This document shows positions 45,548 to 54,586 of a stretch of 64,000 nt of DNA, in pieces. The stretch is taken from positions 40,323-104,322 of the forward strand of contig JBJMQS010000011.1 in NCBI GenBank assembly GCA_045802605.1, read 5' to 3'. The DNA comes from JBJMQS01 sp045802605 (GTDB lineage Bacteria; Planctomycetota; Planctomycetia; Gemmatales; Gemmataceae). Numbering within the stretch: the first letter of the stretch is position 1; every line of letters begins with the position of its first letter. The translations under genes were made by a program, and so were the position numbers. The notes below the pieces were generated by a model. It had not been told where the DNA came from and did no database searches. It saw only the letters and a program-made list of their open reading frames with translations.

Positions 45548-48500
45548 GGCATTTGTGTCGAGAATGATTTGCCGCAGCGAATCCGCGCCGCTGTCGTTGG
45601 TGTTTTTGACGATTGTGTTGAAGAACTCTGCCGAACCGATCCTCTACGGCGGTGCCGAGGGCGCGCGGGAAGCCGCGTTGGTCACTGGTCAAGCTCGCCG
45701 GGTTTGACCCGACATTGATAAGCGGGCTGCCGGTCTGCGGCACGTGGGTCATCGTCGGCCCGCCGTTCGCGGCTAGCACGCCCAGTTTCAAATTGGCGTG
45801 TGCTTGGAACGGCAGGTTGCCGCCGAGATCCGTCTTGGCGAAGCCGAGATTGTCACCGATGGCCGATGTTTTGACCGAAGTCGTGTTCGGATTGTCGATG
45901 TCCGGAGCGCCGGAGTTCGAGTTGCCGCTGACGATCGTACTCTCAATGTTAAGGTTGCCGGTGCCCGTTGCTACGGAGAGGCCACCGCCGCCGGCCGCGA
46001 CGCCCGCCGTGTTATTGGTAATAGTGCTGTTCTGAATCAGGATCGCTCCACTGGATGTTGTCCACGCCAGTCCGCCGCCGTCGTTGGTCGATTTGTTGCC
46101 CGAAAGAGTGGTGTTGCGAATGACGAAGTTGGTGCCGGACACTGTACCAATCGCGTGGATCCCGCCGCCCTGATCGCTGGAAGAGTTTCCTGACAGGGTG
46201 GAATCGAGAAACGTGATTGTGGAAGCGCCCGTAGTGGCGTGCACGCCCCCGCCATCAACGGCCGCAGTGTTCCCAGCAACAGTACATCGGGTGAGACTGA
46301 GCGAGCCCGAAGCGAGTAGTGCAATACCGCCGCCATTGCCGTTAACGCCCGTGGCCTGATTGTTGTTGACAGTGCAATCCACGAACGACATAAAGTCGTT
46401 TCCGCCGGCAACGCCACCTCCGTTTCCCGCGGCTGAATTCAACGTAATGGAGCAATTGGTAAAGGTGACACTCTGGTTGCCGGTGTTTGCAATCAGGACA
46501 GCCCCACCATCGCTGGACGCTGCGCCGAGCGCAAGGTTCAAGTTGGAGAAATCAAAGTTGGTGCCGTTGGTGATCTGAACGATGCGATGGGCAAGACTGC
46601 CGCTGACGAGAACGCGGGCGGCAGGGCCTTGAATCTCCGCGTCTTCCGTGAGTAGCAACTCGGCTGACGGAGCAATTGTCTGGGTGGTAGCGAAAATCGC
46701 CGGGTCAAATGTGATGGTGTCGCGTCCGCCGTGGGCGTTGGAATCGAGCACGGCTTGCGTTAGCGAGCCAACCCCGCTGGCGCCCACGTTGGTGACCGTC
46801 AATTGATTGACTTCCACCGCCCCGATGTCTACCGCCGTGCCCCGCAGCCTCGGGTATGTCGTGCCACGCTGATCAGTCGTCGCGCTGGTGACGTTGCTGC
46901 CCTTGCCGAGCACTGGGCTGTTGACGGCCGGTGCATGTGTCCTGGTAACTCCGCCATTGGTCTGAAGTACACCGAGCAAGAGATTCGTGCCGAAAGCCAG
47001 GTTGTTCGCCCCGGTCAGCGTGAAGCCAATACTACTGCCGATAGCACTGAAGTTTACGTTGTTCGTTCCAGGATTGGAGATATCGGGCCCATTCGCGCCA
47101 GAGTTGCCTGAAACGATCGAACTATCAAAGGAGACGGTGCCCGCAGCCGCGTAGACACCGCCCCCCTTGCCGCCGCTTGCACTGTTGCCGGTCAAGGTGC
47201 AGTTGTAAAAGCTGTTGTTATTTGCCGTGAGGGTCCACGCCGCCGCGCCGCCGCTTGCCGCAGTGTTGGCAGAGAAGGTTGAATTTGTGAACGAAACGGC
47301 TGCGGCACCCAGGACCGCAATGCCTCCGCCCGATCCACTGACGCTGTTGTTGGAAAAAGTGCTGTTCTTGATCGTAATGGCGGATGAAGCGTCGCTCGCA
47401 ACGCCGCCACCTTTGACTGCGGAGTTACCACTCAGCGTGCACGAATCCAGGCTGAGCGATCCGCCGCTGGTGCTGACACGAATTCCACCGCCCTCATCGG
47501 CCGACGTGCTGTTGCTCACGTTGACATTGCTCAATGTCAACGGTTCCGTGGTGAAAATCGCTCCGCCGTCGTTCGCACCTGTCACCTTGCCGCCATTGAT
47601 AGTCATGTCGCGGATCGTAACACTCGCCACGGCCAATGCGTTCTGAATGTCAAACACCCTGCCCGCGTTGTTGCCACTGATGATCAGTAGTGCTGCTGGC
47701 CCATTGATCGTCAGCCCTTCGGAAATCAACAACTCGCCGCTCGTGAGCGTAATGGTCTTCGTCGTGGTGAATACAGTCGAATCAAATGTAATCGTGTCGA
47801 TGCCGACAGCCGAGTTGGCGTCCAGCACCGCTTGCCGCAATGATCCAGCGCCGCTGTTGCTCGTGTTGGTGACCACGAAATCGTCGGGCGTCTCAAATGC
47901 GCCGATGTCGGTCGCCATGCCGCGAGTGCGGAAGTAACCGGTGCCGCGCTGATCGGTGCTCAACGCCGCCGGGTTGCTGCCCGCGTCGATCGCTGGACTA
48001 CCGTTTTGCAAGCTGCGCGTTTGCGCCGACCCGCCGTTGCTGGCCAGGACATTGATCAGCGGGTTCACGCCGATGTGGCTGTTCGTGAAGGAGTCGCCGC
48101 CGAATGTAGTTACACCCGTGGTGTTGGTAATCAGGCAGAATTGGGCGCCGACGTTGCCTGTCGTAAAGAGATTATCCGCTGTGGTGCCGGCGTTGTTGCT
48201 GAAAATGATCGAGCTGACCAGGGTTATCGTCGCGGTGCCACCCGTCCGAGCAATGCCGCCGCCGTTGTTATTCGTCGCCACATTGGATGCTATGGTGCAA
48301 TTCTGCACGCCGAGGTTGCCAGCCATCGTGGTGCCCAGGGCGATGGCGCCGCCGTCTGAACTCGCAACGTTGCCACTGAGGGTACTGTTGCGAATCGCCG
48401 CCGTGGTAAACGTGCCGTTGAGGAAAAGTGCACCGCCGTCGCTGGTTGTCGTCGAGTTGGTGTTGAACGTACATCCGGTGACGGTCAGCGAGCCGCCCTG

Positions 48501-49202
48501 AAACATATTGACCCCGCCGCCGGACACCGCCACGTTGCTCGAAAAGGTGGAGTTGTCGATGGTAACGGTTGGTGCGCCGGCGATCGACAGGGCACCGCCC
48601 GATGATGATGCCGAATTGCTGGTAACAATGCAGGTGTCCATCAACAGTTTGCCGCCGGCCTCGACGCGAATGACGCCGCCGGCATTGGCCGAACTGTTGG
48701 CTGTAAGCGTGCACCCTGTCAATGTGAGGTTTTCGTCCTGATCGAAAATCGCACCGCCGTCATTTGACCCTATAGTCGCTCCCTTAGTCAAGATGAGGTT
48801 ATTCATCGAAACGTTGATGGCCGATCCAGCGACGGCGTTGTTGATGTTGAAGACTCGGCTGGCGTTGTTGCCGCTGATCGTTAGGGTGCCCTTGGACGTG
48901 CCGTCGATGTTGACGCTGTCGCTAATCGCCAATTCGCCACTTGTCAACGTGATGGTCGCATTGCTGGCAAATGCCGCGCCCGTGAACGTAATCGTGTCGA
49001 GCCCTGCGGAACCGTTGGCGGAAATGACTGCCGCCCGCAACGAGCCGGCGCCGCTGTCGGCGATGGAGTTAACGACGAAGCTGGCTGGCACAATGCGGTC
49101 TTCCAAACTGACCAACCGCAGTCTAAGACACAGTGATTGTGCAGTGAAAGGAGTCCCACGCTTGGAATTACGATGGCGTGGTTTCGAGATGGATCGCAAC
49201 AT
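45519..49202 (-). CDS. Module-3 giant beta-helix exoprotein, N-terminal part (frameshifted)
   Basis: Start at ATG 49202 with GAGGAG seven bases upstream; a TTG at 49217 is in frame but less likely. N-terminus LCLRLRLVSLEDRIVPASFV has LEDR at 33-36. Three complete beta-helix blocks follow (SGAGSLRAAVISAN, SGAGSLRQAVLDAN, SGVGSLTQAVLDSN). After DQRGFPRALGTAV the frame turns into nonsense (EDRFGRVLQHNRQ). One base too many near 45640-45644 (GTAGAGGATCGG on the coding strand) explains it: without it the text reads VDIGSAEFFNTIVKNTNDSG and joins the downstream frame. The joined protein would have ~2860 aa and seven blocks. It shares no peptidase domain with the module-2 protein. Confidence 0.85.
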   Translation of the reverse strand: MLRSISKPRHRNSKRGTPFTAQSLCLRLRLVSLEDRIVPASFVVNSIADSGAGSLRAAVISANGSAGLDTITFTGAAFASNATITLTSGELAISDSVNIDGTSKGTLTISGNNASRVFNINNAVAGSAINVSMNNLILTKGATIGSNDGGAIFDQDENLTLTGCTLTANSSANAGGVIRVEAGGKLLMDTCIVTSNSASSSGGALSIAGAPTVTIDNSTFSSNVAVSGGGVNMFQGGSLTVTGCTFNTNSTTTSDGGALFLNGTFTTAAIRNSTLSGNVASSDGGAIALGTTMAGNLGVQNCTIASNVATNNNGGGIARTGGTATITLVSSIIFSNNAGTTADNLFTTGNVGAQFCLITNTTGVTTFGGDSFTNSHIGVNPLINVLASNGGSAQTRSLQNGSPAIDAGSNPAALSTDQRGTGYFRTRGMATDIGAFETPDDFVVTNTSNSGAGSLRQAVLDANSAVGIDTITFDSTVFTTTKTITLTSGELLISEGLTINGPAALLIISGNNAGRVFDIQNALAVASVTIRDMTINGGKVTGANDGGAIFTTEPLTLSNVNVSNSTSADEGGGIRVSTSGGSLSLDSCTLSGNSAVKGGGVASDASSAITIKNSTFSNNSVSGSGGGIAVLGAAAVSFTNSTFSANTAASGGAAAWTLTANNNSFYNCTLTGNSASGGKGGGVYAAAGTVSFDSSIVSGNSGANGPDISNPGTNNVNFSAIGSSIGFTLTGANNLAFGTNLLLGVLQTNGGVTRTHAPAVNSPVLGKGSNVTSATTDQRGTTYPRLRGTAVDIGAVEVNQLTVTNVGASGVGSLTQAVLDSNAHGGRDTITFDPAIFATTQTIAPSAELLLTEDAEIQGPAARVLVSGSLAHRIVQITNGTNFDFSNLNLALGAASSDGGAVLIANTGNQSVTFTNCSITLNSAAGNGGGVAGGNDFMSFVDCTVNNNQATGVNGNGGGIALLASGSLSLTRCTVAGNTAAVDGGGVHATTGASTITFLDSTLSGNSSSDQGGGIHAIGTVSGTNFVIRNTTLSGNKSTNDGGGLAWTTSSGAILIQNSTITNNTAGVAAGGGGLSVATGTGNLNIESTIVSGNSNSGAPDIDNPNTTSVKTSAIGDNLGFAKTDLGGNLPFQAHANLKLGVLAANGGPTMTHVPQTGSPLINVGSNPASLTSDQRGFPRALGTAVEDRFGRVLQHNRQKHQRQRRGFAAANHSRHKCRGRGQHDHI

Positions 49203-49230
49203 CACGGGACTCCTCAAGGGAGGCCCAGTG
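49203..49230 (-). promoter_or_regulatory. Hairpin covering the ribosome site of the module-3 exoprotein
   Basis: On the transcript CACTGGGCCTCC, loop CTTGA, GGAGTCCCGTG, then ATG. Ten pairs with one bulge and one C-U mismatch; CTCC pairs with the Shine-Dalgarno GGAG. Together with the leaders at 19261 and 34332 it is the third case of a hidden ribosome site before a module exoprotein. Confidence 0.5.
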
Positions 49231-49371
49231 AACCATCAAAACTGACCAGTACGCACCAAGCCTAGAATCATATGCGAAATCTGCTGTCAGATTCTTCCAG
49301 CCCGGGATCGGAAAACGTGCGAACCCACGAAAACTGCCAACAATTGCCGCAAGAATCCTAAAGATGTCGTG

Positions 49372-50007
49372 TCATGGCGCGAGCGAGGCGAGCCACGCCG
49401 CGAAGTCGGCGCGTTCCCGGATCGATGCAAATCGACTTTCATTTCTTGCTGTTTCTGCGTCCCGAAATCCCAGCGCGGTCGCCTGTTTCAAATACTCGAC
49501 GGCTTTGGCGCTGTATTGCTCAACCAATTGGGTTTTTTGCTCCGCGCTCAATCGATTGTCGTTGTGGGCTAGCCGCGTCGCTTCCGCCAATACGGCTGCG
49601 GCATTGAAATGATCTTCTTTGAGTTTCATGGAATACGCCAACATTTCAGCAACGATCGCGGGAATCTCCGCATGTTCGCCCGTGATGATCGCGACAGAGG
49701 CCATGGTGCTTCGATTGTCACAATAGTTGCGCCGGAATTCAGGTTGGTTCGGATTGGTGGCCAATAGTCCTTTCTGAATCGCCTGAGCTTCTAGGAGCAG
49801 ACGTTTTGCGTCCGCCTGGTCGTTCGTCTGCTTTGCACGCACGGCGAGATTATGCATGACGCCCGCCAATTCATGACGGTGGCTCGCCACCGCCGGAAAC
49901 TCGGCCGCGAGTTGGCGATACAACTCCATCGCCGCCCGCCATTCCGCAATCGCCGTTTCGTGATCATCATGTTTCCAACAAGCGCTCCCCAAGTTGTAGC
50001 GACTCAA
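49372..50007 (-). pseudogene. Module-3 kinase, C-terminal TPR part after frameshift
   Basis: 211-codon frame with TPR-like helices (RYNLGSACWKHDDHETAIAE, AEFPAVASHRHELAGVMHNL, EATRLAHNDNRLSAEQKTQL). It continues the kinase gene: a missing base near 50009 turns ALLxLSRYNLG into ALLP-stop. The three kinase pieces span 2768 bases, one short of a multiple of three. The real start is at 52139. Confidence 0.75.
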
Positions 50008-51104
50008 GGCAGCAACGCTCGGTATTGGGGATTCGTTGGATAGTCGTTGACCAGTGCTGATAGAAGTTCACGAGCGGCGATCATTTCCACCTTCGCATCT
50101 TCGAATCGCGCGTGGTCGCTATTCGCGATGGCGTAGCCAATGTTCATCCGCACCTGGCCTAGGGTAGCTCGGTGCTTTGGTTCGTTGGGCACCTTCGCCA
50201 CCAAGGTCAAATACGAGTCCCGAGCAGGAACCCACTCGGTCAACGCCTGCGGCACCCGTCCGGACATGTAATACTGAATCGCCAGATTGATTTGGACGTC
50301 ACACAGTTGTGCGAGATACCTGACCGATTCCGGATTCTCAGCGACCAAAGCCGAGGCCATTTCGCGTGCCGCAATCAGGATCTGTTCGCTCTCCGGCCGA
50401 TTTAAGCGCGACAATAACAAGCCAAGATTCGTTCGAGTTCGGACCGCGCCACTGCGATAATCAGGTTTCGTGGGATAATCCGCGGCAAGCTTTAGAAATT
50501 GATCGAGCGCGCTACGATATTCCGCCTCGGCCGGCTGAGACTCTCCGAGGTTTTGGCGAATACGAGCTACGCGGTAAGTCCCCGACGCGCGAACGAAACG
50601 ATCCTCTTCAGTTTCGTCGCCAATCAGTTGGATTTTCTCGTATTGCGAAATTACCTTTTTCAGAAATGCCTTGTCGCTTTCGGACACCTTGGGTTGTCTG
50701 GCCAACATGTTTTCGACGACGTCATCGGTTAGCGTCGCCAAAGCCTCGCGCGTTTGATTTCTGGCCGCCAACGCGGCCGTGAGCGCGTCGGTGGTCTTGT
50801 TTTTCTCGAGGGACAATTCCGCAAGCGCCTGTTTGGCGCGAATCATTCCCCAACTGGTGCCAATGACGCCCGCGACCAGGGCAACCACGATCGCGGCAGC
50901 GGCCGTGACCATCGCACGATTACGCCGAAGGAATTTACCGATTCGGTACCGCCTCGTCGGGGATCCTGCCGTAACCGGTTCGTTTGCCAGATGGCGGCGC
51001 AGTTCCTCAGCCAAGGCCGCCGGAGAGTCGTACCGGCGATTCCGGTCTTTCTCGAGCGACTTCATGACGATCCAATCGAGATCGCCACTGACCGCCGACT
51101 TCAA
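50004..51104 (-). pseudogene. Module-3 kinase, middle part after in-frame stop
   Basis: Same frame as the kinase domain piece, but behind a TGA at 51123-51125 where Arg is expected (ELAAK-stop-GIDPTRLKSAV). It carries the end of the kinase domain (DLDWIVMKSLEKDRNRRYDS), a TM helix (VTAAAAIVVALVAGVIGTSW), a coiled-coil stretch and TPR-like repeats (ENPESVRYLAQLCDVQINLA). It could be read only through the stop or by internal initiation. Confidence 0.75.
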
Positions 51105-51122
51105 TCGCGTTGGATCTATGCC

Positions 51123-52139
51123 TCACTTCGCCGCCAGCTCGCTCAATTGGCTGTTCGGTGACAATCGTCGACTCGGCGGCTCAGGCTCCTGCTCGCGAAT
51201 CACTCGCAGGGCATCCAAGATCGACAGCTTTTTGAACCGATCCCGCCCAAACGGCGTATCGCCGACGAGCAATTCGTACAGCACCGCGCCGAGTGCGTAG
51301 ATGTCGCTGCGGGTGTCGATGTCTTGAGCTGCCAAGCCCGCCATCTCCGGCGACATGTAGTCCCGGGTGCCGATGACCATGCCGATCTCGGTCAGGTTCG
51401 TGTGGTCCGTCAAGGGATCGTGGATGGCCTTCGCTACACCGAAGTCGATAACTTTAGGGATCGGCTTTCCGTCCACTTCGGTGACGAGCAGGTTTGACGG
51501 TTTGAGGTCGCGGTGAATCACACCCTTTTGGTGCGCGTGTTGCACCGCATGGCAGATTTCAATGAACAGACTCAAACGTTGATCGATCGAAAGCGTATGG
51601 GAGTCGCAATAGGTTGTAAGCGGCAGCCCCTGGACGAGTTCCATCACAAAATACTGCTGACCCGTAGCGGTTGTACCGGCGTCGTGCACCTTGGCGATGC
51701 TCGGATGATCCATCCGCGCAACCGCTTGACGTTCCCCGTCAAAACGGGCCAACACGTCTTTCGACGCCATTCCCAGACGAATCACCTTGAGCGCGACCGT
51801 TCTTCGGATCGGCTCCAATTGGGCGGCCCGGTAGACCACTCCCATGCCGCCCTCGCCCAACGTGTCCAGCAATTGGTAATTGCCGATGCGCTCTCCGGGA
51901 ATTGCAATCGGTCGAACTTCCGTCTCACCAAACGCGCCATTGTCAGTTGAGTAGGGCTGAATCTCGGGTGGAGGGCACACCAATGGTTCGAGAAATGCGC
52001 CGGCTCGGTCGTGAGCGTTGAGAAGGGAATCGACGCGTCGCCGCAATTCCACGTCGTTGCCGCAGGCACTCGTGAGAAATGCGTCCCGCTCGCCGTCGGC
52101 AACTTCCAACGCGTCAGAAAAGACAGCTTCTTCGGTCAT
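51123..52139 (-). pseudogene. Module-3 Ser/Thr kinase, kinase-domain part
   Basis: 338 aa. ACGNDVELRRRVDSLLNAHD at the N-terminus and a kinase core with GEGGMG (95-100), ALKVI lysine, MDHPSIAKVHDAG, VIHRDLKPSNLL, VIDFGVAKA and DYMSPEMAG. The domain ends prematurely at a TGA (C to T change of CGA) before its last helices, and the TM helix and TPR tail are cut off. Close to the module-2 kinase in this part. Whether a soluble truncated kinase is made is unknown. Confidence 0.85.
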
Positions 52140-52230
52140 GGTACGGGCCGATCACAAAAGATCGCGACTCCGAACTGTATATGCGAAATCGGCGTTCACG
52201 GAGTGTCACTTCGTCGGTCGATTTATTACC

Positions 52231-52792
52231 CTACTCGGAAGGTTGGTCGAGACGATCGAACAGCCACGCCCGTGCGTAAACCCAATAGCGATTCCGTCGT
52301 CGTTGAAATTCCAAGCACAATCGCAGCTTGTTCTATCGTCAGGCCGGTGAAAAACCGGAGTTTGACAAGTTCCGCCTTGTCCGAATCATGAGCCGCCAAT
52401 TCATCCAACGCTTCACTAATCGCCGGCAGATTGTCATCGCATTCAAATGTGGCCACCGCCATTTGGTCGATGTCGTGTCGAACTAGCTTGCCGCCGCGTT
52501 TCAAAGATTGCTTCTTGCGAGCATTTTCCACAAGTATGCGTCGCATCGCCTCTGCCGCGGCCGCAAGGAAATGACGCTTGTTTTCCCAACGGGCCGAATC
52601 CATCGGCCCGATCAGCCGCAGATATGCCTCATGAACCAATGCAGTTGGGTTAAGCGTCTGGCCCGGAGTCTCCCGTGCCATCTGCATCGCGGCTTGTCGG
52701 CGCATTTCGTCATACACAATTGGCAATAGCTCAGACGCCGCGAGCGGATCGCCTTGAGCAACCATGTCTAACAGTCGACTCGCCTCGGACAT
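52231..52792 (-). pseudogene. ECF sigma factor of module 3, C-terminus frameshifted
   Basis: Family start SEASRLLDMVAQGDPLAASE, region 2 LLPIVYDEMRRQAAMQMARE, LNPTALVHEAYLRLIG, HFLAAAAEAMRRILVENARK, and region 4 up to LVKLRFFTGLTIEQAAIVLG. After GISTTT the open frame reads ESLLGLRTGVAVRSS to a stop at 52226, while a shifted frame gives the expected RYWVYARAWLFDRLDQPSE ending at 52231. The recognition-helix end is therefore altered. The shift is a 1-base gain or a 2-base loss near 52290-52295. Confidence 0.8.
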
Positions 52793-52947
52793 TGTTGAAT
52801 TAGCGTAACAGGATGGGAGTCATCCTGCAATTCGCAATGGAATGTTAAATCGATGGCTGTCGAATCAGTCCAAGGTGCGCCAACTTGACAATCAATTCGC
52901 TTGCTCTGGGATCTGTTACGGATCGCAAAAGCTCAATAACGACGGTT

Positions 52948-53018
52948 GGACAAAGCCGGCATTGAACTGGCGATCTGGTGATTTTCAGTGACTCGTTGCC
53001 AACTCAGCTATCCGCCAC
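52948..53018 (-). pseudogene. tRNA-Phe-like relic
   Basis: Minus-strand reading has a D-arm-like AGCTGAGTTGGCAACGAGT, an anticodon loop CTGAAAA (anticodon GAA, Phe), a T arm GCCAG-TTCAATG-CCGGC with a canonical T loop and one mismatch, and an acceptor 3' strand TTTGTCC. The 5' acceptor strand (TGGCGGA) pairs only weakly and with G-U pairs, and the anticodon stem is broken. No CCA. A decayed tRNA or an integration scar. Confidence 0.45.
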
Positions 53019-53049
53019 GAGCCTTGCGCGCTCCCGTACCGACACACCG

Positions 53050-53069
53050 CGGTCAATGTGACCGAAGCG
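53050..53069 (+). repeat. Boundary element copy f
   Basis: CGGTCAATGTGACCGAAGCG, with ACCGACACACCG in front. It is 32 bases from the tRNA-like relic and ~260 bases upstream of the module-3 sigma gene. Confidence 0.75.
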
Positions 53070-53193
53070 GCTTGAGCCTGGTCGGGAAAATCCGATAGAT
53101 GATCAATTGCGATTTGGCAATGCAAGGCGACAAGTGTTTGGTCTGTTCACGATCGTCCGTCCTTTCCGTTCATCGGTGCTTGAATAAACCCTC

Positions 53194-53376
53194 ATGCCTG
53201 ATCTTACCCAATTGATCGAAGCTGCTGCCGGCGGTGACCGGAACGCCACTGACCAGCTCCTTCCGCTCGTTTATGACCAGTTGCGAAAGCTGGCTGCTCA
53301 ACGACTCGCGCGCAAAGATCCCGGCCAAACCTTGCAGGCAACTGCCCTAGCGGGTGAGCATGCGTTTGCGGAGTGA
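53194..53376 (+). pseudogene. Truncated fourth ECF sigma gene
   Basis: PDLTQLIEAAAGGDRNATDQ, LLPLVYDQLRKLAAQRLARK and DPGQTLQATALA match the N-terminal ~48 residues of the ECF group seen at 39.5 and 52.2 kb. The text then departs (GEHAFAE-stop). No kinase or region 4 follows. A remnant of another sigma-kinase module in the opposite direction. Confidence 0.8.
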
Positions 53377-53455
53377 CATGGTGCGACTCTAGCACTGACA
53401 TGTCGAATCGCATAAACAAGGCGAGGACGGAATCCGCGAGCGATAGAGAGCTGCT

Positions 53456-53914
53456 GTGAATACTATTGGCGATAAATCGAGGCCGCTCTTTTATGCCATC
53501 GAGCGCATCATCAATGCAGTCTTGGCAATTTTTGTAAGTTATTTCGTTTTTCTTGTGTTTCGAAATCAACTGCAGAACGGGTTTGACCCATTTGGTTTTC
53601 TCTTCGGCTCATTCCTCACGACGATCGCCATCATTTGTTGGGCAAATGCCCTGATCGGTCATATTCCCGAGAGCCGCGCGCGAATGCGAACGGTTATCCG
53701 TGCAGCCAGTCTAGTGGGCGGTATCGGCTTGGTTGGAGGTTTTGTCGGCCCTTTGATCCTTATGCCGAACGCCAATCAAGGTCCGCTGTTTGGAATCTTT
53801 ATTAGCGGGCCAATTGGATTCATCGTCGGCGCTCTGGGCGGGGGGATTTACACGTTGTTTCAAGGTAGGCCCGATGAGGGTGTTATTCCGCCAAATAGCG
53901 GGGGCACAGAATAA
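53456..53914 (+). CDS. Small membrane protein, four TM helices
   Basis: 152 aa starting with GTG (GAGAG upstream). Hydrophobic helices near 20-36 (INAVLAIFVSYFVFLVF), 47-67 (FLFGSFLTTIAIICWANALI), 84-105 (SLVGGIGLVGGFVGPLILM) and 112-132 (LFGIFISGPIGFIVGALGGG). Gly-rich last helices. No known family recognised. It follows the truncated sigma gene and is 24 bases before the next gene. Confidence 0.65.
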   Translation: MNTIGDKSRPLFYAIERIINAVLAIFVSYFVFLVFRNQLQNGFDPFGFLFGSFLTTIAIICWANALIGHIPESRARMRTVIRAASLVGGIGLVGGFVGPLILMPNANQGPLFGIFISGPIGFIVGALGGGIYTLFQGRPDEGVIPPNSGGTE

Positions 53915-53938
53915 GTCGAGTCGTAGGGCGGGAATTAC

Positions 53939-54460
53939 ATGAAGCGGTTAATCGTGTTTGCGACACTGTGCTTTGCATGCCGCGAGGTCCATGGGGAGAA
54001 ACCAGCTGCGTCGGTACAACCGGTGTTGAGTTGGATTGGGCGCGATTGCAAGGAGAAGACACGTTCGCTCCACCGATGTGTCTCGCAAAAAGAGTTTGAG
54101 GATTTGTGGGCAAAACTTGGGCACCCAGATAGCTATCCCTGGACGGTGAATTTCGAGACGTACATGGTTGTGGGTTTCTTTCTGGGAGAAACGCGCAGCG
54201 GTATTCACCAGAGCGTTAATTCTGTCGTAGACGCGCCCGACGCCATTCGGATTCGTTGTCTCGTATTCCCCGCAGGCTTGCCGCCGCTGACGGCAAATAC
54301 GCCGCCAACAATAGAAACACCTGCCCAGCATTTCCTACTAGTTGTGCTTCCGAGATCGAACAAGTCCATCAAAGTCGAGAAGGACACGTCGGAGCGAAAG
54401 AGCGGACCTTACGAATGGGGCGAGGAGTTGGCAACGTTACCGGCTGTGGGCAACAAGTAG
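53939..54460 (+). CDS. Exported protein, possibly PrcB-C-like
   Basis: 173 aa with a signal peptide (MKRLIVFATLCFACREVHG). The body contains VSQKEFEDLWAKLG, then VNFETYMVVGFFLGETRSGI and HFLLVVLPRSNKSIKV, the order of strands of the PrcB C-terminal-type domain (xDFxxxMVVxxFLGxxxxGG), a small domain in secreted proteins. That assignment is from memory of the pattern. Follows the membrane protein gene at 24 bases, probably cotranscribed. Confidence 0.6.
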   Translation: MKRLIVFATLCFACREVHGEKPAASVQPVLSWIGRDCKEKTRSLHRCVSQKEFEDLWAKLGHPDSYPWTVNFETYMVVGFFLGETRSGIHQSVNSVVDAPDAIRIRCLVFPAGLPPLTANTPPTIETPAQHFLLVVLPRSNKSIKVEKDTSERKSGPYEWGEELATLPAVGNK

Positions 54461-54586
54461 GACAAACAGAGCCTTCAAATAGCGCCTGGACACTGGCCAG
54501 TCAAAGGTCTGTCCGGATTCTGCTTGTCACTAAGCGGATGTGTCGCGGGTCGATTCGACTTATCAATGAGTATTAGCGCAAGCGAA

